Source: JALZHR01 sp036388475 (GTDB lineage Bacteria > Acidobacteriota > Blastocatellia > Pyrinomonadales > Pyrinomonadaceae). From it: DNA of 64,000 nt. Shown here piece after piece: positions 61,769 through 64,000 of this stretch. The position numbers and the translations under genes are program-made. The notes beneath the pieces are model-generated. The model made no database searches. It was not told where the DNA came from and saw only the letters and a list, made by a program, of their open reading frames with translations. How positions within the stretch are numbered: the stretch's first letter is position 1; each line of letters begins with the position of its first letter. The stretch covers positions 51,280 to 115,279 of the forward strand of contig DASVRT010000077.1 in NCBI GenBank assembly GCA_036388475.1, given 5' to 3'.

Positions 61769-63124
61769 TTAGATTGAAGCGGCTATCGCTGCATCGAAAA
61801 TATCGAGCGCGACATCGACGTTTTCTTTCGTCAAAATCAGCGGCGGCGACCAGCGAATCGTGCTGGCTCCGCAGCCGAGAATAATCAAGCCGCGATTGAA
61901 GCATTCCATCTCGATTTTATCGCGCAGCTCGGGCGCGGGTTTGAGAGTTTCCCGGTCGGTGACGAACTCGACGCCGAGCATTAAGCCTAAGCCGCGCACG
62001 TCGCCGATACAATCGTATTTGTCCTGCAATTTTCGCAAGCCCGCCTGCAAATATTCGCCGACGTTTGCCGCGTTTTCCGTCAAGCCGTTTTCGAGCAGCT
62101 CAATTGTTTTCAGCGCCGAAGCGATGCAGACCGGATTTCCGCCGAAGGTCGAGGCGTGCGCGCCTTTGCCCCAGTTCATAATGCTTTCTTTCGCCACGCA
62201 GACGCCAATCGGCAAGCCGGAGCCGATGCCTTTGGCGAGACACATCACGTCGGGCGTGACGCCCGAATGCTCGATGGCAAACATTTTTCCGGTTCTGCCC
62301 ATACCCGATTGCACTTCGTCCACAATCATCACGATGCCGTGTTCGTCGCAAATACGTCGAATCGCCTGCAAAAATCCGTACGGCGCGGGCACGTAACCGC
62401 CTTCGCCCTGCACGGCTTCGACGACGATGGCGGCGACTTCGTCGGGCGGCGTCGTGGTTTTGAAAATGCGGTCTTCAATCCACGCGATGCAGTCGCGCGT
62501 GATTGTTTCCTCGTCGGTCGGCAGATTGTTGGCGAAATGCCGGAATTTATTCGGAAATGGAACGTGAGTGACGTCCAGCGCCTGACGCATAAATCCGCGT
62601 CTTTGCGCCGCTTTCGAAGAAGTCAGCGAGAGCGCGCCGAGCGTTCTGCCGTGAAACGAGCCGAAAAACGAGATGAATTTCTGGCGGCGCGTGTGATGCA
62701 TCGCCACTTTCAGAGCGGTTTCGACCGCTTCCGCGCCGGAATTGGCGAAATGCGTTTTCGTTTCGCCTTCAATCGGGCAAATCTCGTTTAATTTCTTTGC
62801 CAGCGCGGGCATATGTCGATAATAAAAATCCGTGCCGCACATATGAATCAGCGTTGAAGCCTGTTCGGTGATGGCTTTGACGATTTCCGGGTGACAATGT
62901 CCGGTCGAGCAGACGGCGACGCCCGCGTTGCAGTCGAGAAAAACGTTTCCGTCAACGTCTTCAATCCAAACGCCGTAGCCTTTTTCGGCGACGAGTTTAT
63001 AGTCGGGACGCGGATACGAAGGCGTGACGTATTGCCGGTCGGCTTCGACAATTTCTCTGCCTTTCGGTCCGGGAAGCTCGGTTTTGATAATCGGTTTTTG
63101 TAATTCGGTCGCGGTTGGTGTCAT
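61769..63124 (-). CDS. Class III PLP aminotransferase (acetylornithine/GABA/lysine type)
   Basis: A 451-residue aminotransferase. NSGAEAVETALK binds PLP phosphate, FFGSFHGRTLGALSLT is the family signature, VDEVQSGMGRTGKMF carries the PLP Asp, and LAKGIGSGLPIG carries the Schiff-base Lys. The text is close to archaeal/bacterial ornithine or 4-aminobutyrate aminotransferases; acetylornithine, GABA and L-lysine remain possible substrates. GAGGAG lies before the ATG. It is convergent with nothing nearby; the gap to 63497 holds a heptamer foldback. Confidence 0.92.
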   Translation of the reverse strand: MTPTATELQKPIIKTELPGPKGREIVEADRQYVTPSYPRPDYKLVAEKGYGVWIEDVDGNVFLDCNAGVAVCSTGHCHPEIVKAITEQASTLIHMCGTDFYYRHMPALAKKLNEICPIEGETKTHFANSGAEAVETALKVAMHHTRRQKFISFFGSFHGRTLGALSLTSSKAAQRRGFMRQALDVTHVPFPNKFRHFANNLPTDEETITRDCIAWIEDRIFKTTTPPDEVAAIVVEAVQGEGGYVPAPYGFLQAIRRICDEHGIVMIVDEVQSGMGRTGKMFAIEHSGVTPDVMCLAKGIGSGLPIGVCVAKESIMNWGKGAHASTFGGNPVCIASALKTIELLENGLTENAANVGEYLQAGLRKLQDKYDCIGDVRGLGLMLGVEFVTDRETLKPAPELRDKIEMECFNRGLIILGCGASTIRWSPPLILTKENVDVALDIFDAAIAASI

Positions 63125-63365
63125 AAATTTCTCCTCAAAGTTTTATTGTAATGGTTTAGCCGGCGAAAAATTTCGCCGCGCGGATTTGGCAATGTCGGAT
63201 AAAACCGACGCTAAACGTCGAAAAGCCGGGGAGAAAAATTTAGTCGCCCGCGAAAAGATTCGGGCGCGTGACAACAGGTCTGAGTTTGGCGATTGAACGC
63301 GGCGTCATAAAGGGTAAGAATTACGCAAACAATATATCAAAATGCGTTTCGATATTCAAAGATTA

Positions 63366-63440
63366 ATGAGAAGTGAGCACTGAAAACTGATAACTGAAAA
63401 CCTTTCTCACTTCTCGGTTTTCACTTCTCACTTCTCAGTT
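63366..63440. repeat. Heptamer foldback repeat
   Basis: GAGAAGT GAGCACT-type heptamers (63368-63402) face the inverse TTCTCAC TTCTCGG words (63405-63439). Words overlap those of the element at 31842. The remaining 63125-63365 stretch shows nothing I can support. Confidence 0.75.
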
Positions 63441-63496
63441 CAATATTGCCTTCATAAACTTTGCGTCCCGGCGCCCCGGCGTGAAACAATAAACTT

Positions 63497-63946
63497 ATGC
63501 CAAGTCCGAAAAAATAACACCAATCATTTAATCAATGAAACGAGTCCTTATCTGCTCCGGCACGCGCATAATCCGGTCGATTGGTATGCGTGGGGCGAAG
63601 ACGCATTTGAAAAAGCCCGCGCCGAAGACAAGCCGATTCTGGTCAGTACCCGAACGGTTTCGGGCGCGCTTTGTCCGCTCCGGAGTTTTATCTGAATCCG
63701 ACAAAGGAAATCGTGATAATCGGCGAAAAGGGAAATGAACCGGAAAAAGAAGCCCGGCGCGAGTATCTGCCGAATAAAGCGGTTGTGTTGTATGGCGAGG
63801 TAGAAGACAAAGACGCCGAAATTATCCCGCTTGTGCAGGAAAGAAAAATGATTGAAAATCAGCCGGCGGCGTATGTCTGCCGGAATTTTACCTGTCAAAA
63901 ACCCGTGACGACCGTCAAAGAACTGCGCGAGCGGCTAAAAACATAA
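63497..63946 (+). pseudogene. DUF255 (YyaL-type) thioredoxin-domain protein, internally deleted remnant
   Basis: The first frame reads INETSPYLLRHAHNPVDWYAWGEDAF, EKARAEDKPILVS: the N-terminus of a DUF255 protein of about 690 residues. It stops just before the expected CxxC (WCHVM). From about 63644 a second frame reads YPNGFGRALSAPEFYLNPTKEIVIIG and ends ENQPAAYVCRNFTCQKPVTT, the family C-terminus. Roughly 550 central residues are missing and the junction is out of frame. The ATG at 63497 also needs one A fewer in AAAAAA (63508-63513) to reach the N-terminal frame. Deletion or assembly collapse are both possible. Confidence 0.8.
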
Positions 63947-64000
63947 AAGACATCTCGAAACCGTCAGGCAGCGGGAAACACAAAAACTGTCACCCGCTTA

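Noticed and set aside
63024..63296. A plus-strand frame opposite the aminotransferase start
   Set aside because: It overlaps the 5' end of a clear gene in antisense and has no start context or homology.

Overview
The window looks like a piece of chromosome from a Gram-negative bacterium, most likely an acidobacterium of the Blastocatellia/Pyrinomonadales type. The outer-membrane lipopolysaccharide genes lpxC and lptD show the envelope type. The taxonomic guess is an inference. It rests on the large secreted protein built from delta-60 and FG-GAP repeats, the matrixin-like protease with a DUF4214 tail, and the overall gene mix. I see no rRNA, tRNA, CRISPR array, transposase, prophage or integron, so this is mostly core chromosome. 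It carries unusually many intergenic foldback repeats.

Layout. 1-5.4 kb: truncated PgpH-type HD phosphodiesterase, HflX GTPase, an NHL-like propeller protein and an M48 protease. 5.7-9.2 kb: a 1179-residue P-loop ATPase of unknown function. 9.4-18.4 kb: a DUF2520 dehydrogenase, Fur, a degenerate ferredoxin-domain protein, a TPR-like membrane protein, CinA, a Thr/Ser dehydratase-like enzyme, an APH(6)-type kinase and 6-phosphogluconate dehydrogenase. 18.5-23.7 kb: a molybdenum-cofactor cluster (fdhD, FdhF/YdeP-type oxidoreductase, mobA) and lpxC. 23.8-31.8 kb: small hypotheticals, DUF1206, EVE, permuted ATP-grasp, acyl-CoA carboxylase beta subunit, a helical 525-residue protein, a lipoprotein and a cupin. 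31.9-44.7 kb: pyrophosphatase, matrixin-like protease, two crotonase-fold proteins, a class A PBP, a frameshifted PSMA-type M28 peptidase, and a tight three-gene operon of Nudix, AtuA-C and alpha/beta hydrolase. 44.9-52.9 kb: AtuA/DUF1446, split B12-dependent acyl-CoA mutase subunits, sterol-desaturase-like protein, two paralogous secreted proteins and an ABC-2 permease. 53-64 kb: sigma-54 response regulator, LptD, the repeat-rich secreted protein, a class III aminotransferase and a gutted DUF255 pseudogene.

Functional themes. Acyl-CoA metabolism recurs: carboxylase beta, two crotonases, AtuA halves and a B12 mutase. The mutase carries the pocket residues of isobutyryl-CoA mutase rather than methylmalonyl-CoA mutase, which fits branched-chain amino acid or fatty-acid breakdown. 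Envelope building (LpxC, LptD, PBP1) and molybdoenzyme maturation are the other clear groups.

The most unusual signal is not a gene. At least a dozen loci carry degenerate tandem heptanucleotides arranged as inverted repeats. The heptamer word differs at each locus but the 7-nt period and foldback layout are kept. One copy sits in frame inside gnd, and several others supply the last codons of neighbouring genes. A second genome-style signal is a -10-like box 6-8 nt before the ATG in about ten genes without a Shine-Dalgarno, which points to frequent leaderless transcripts. Two genes are broken next to A6 runs, each needing one A fewer to restore the frame, which could be real mutation or assembly error.
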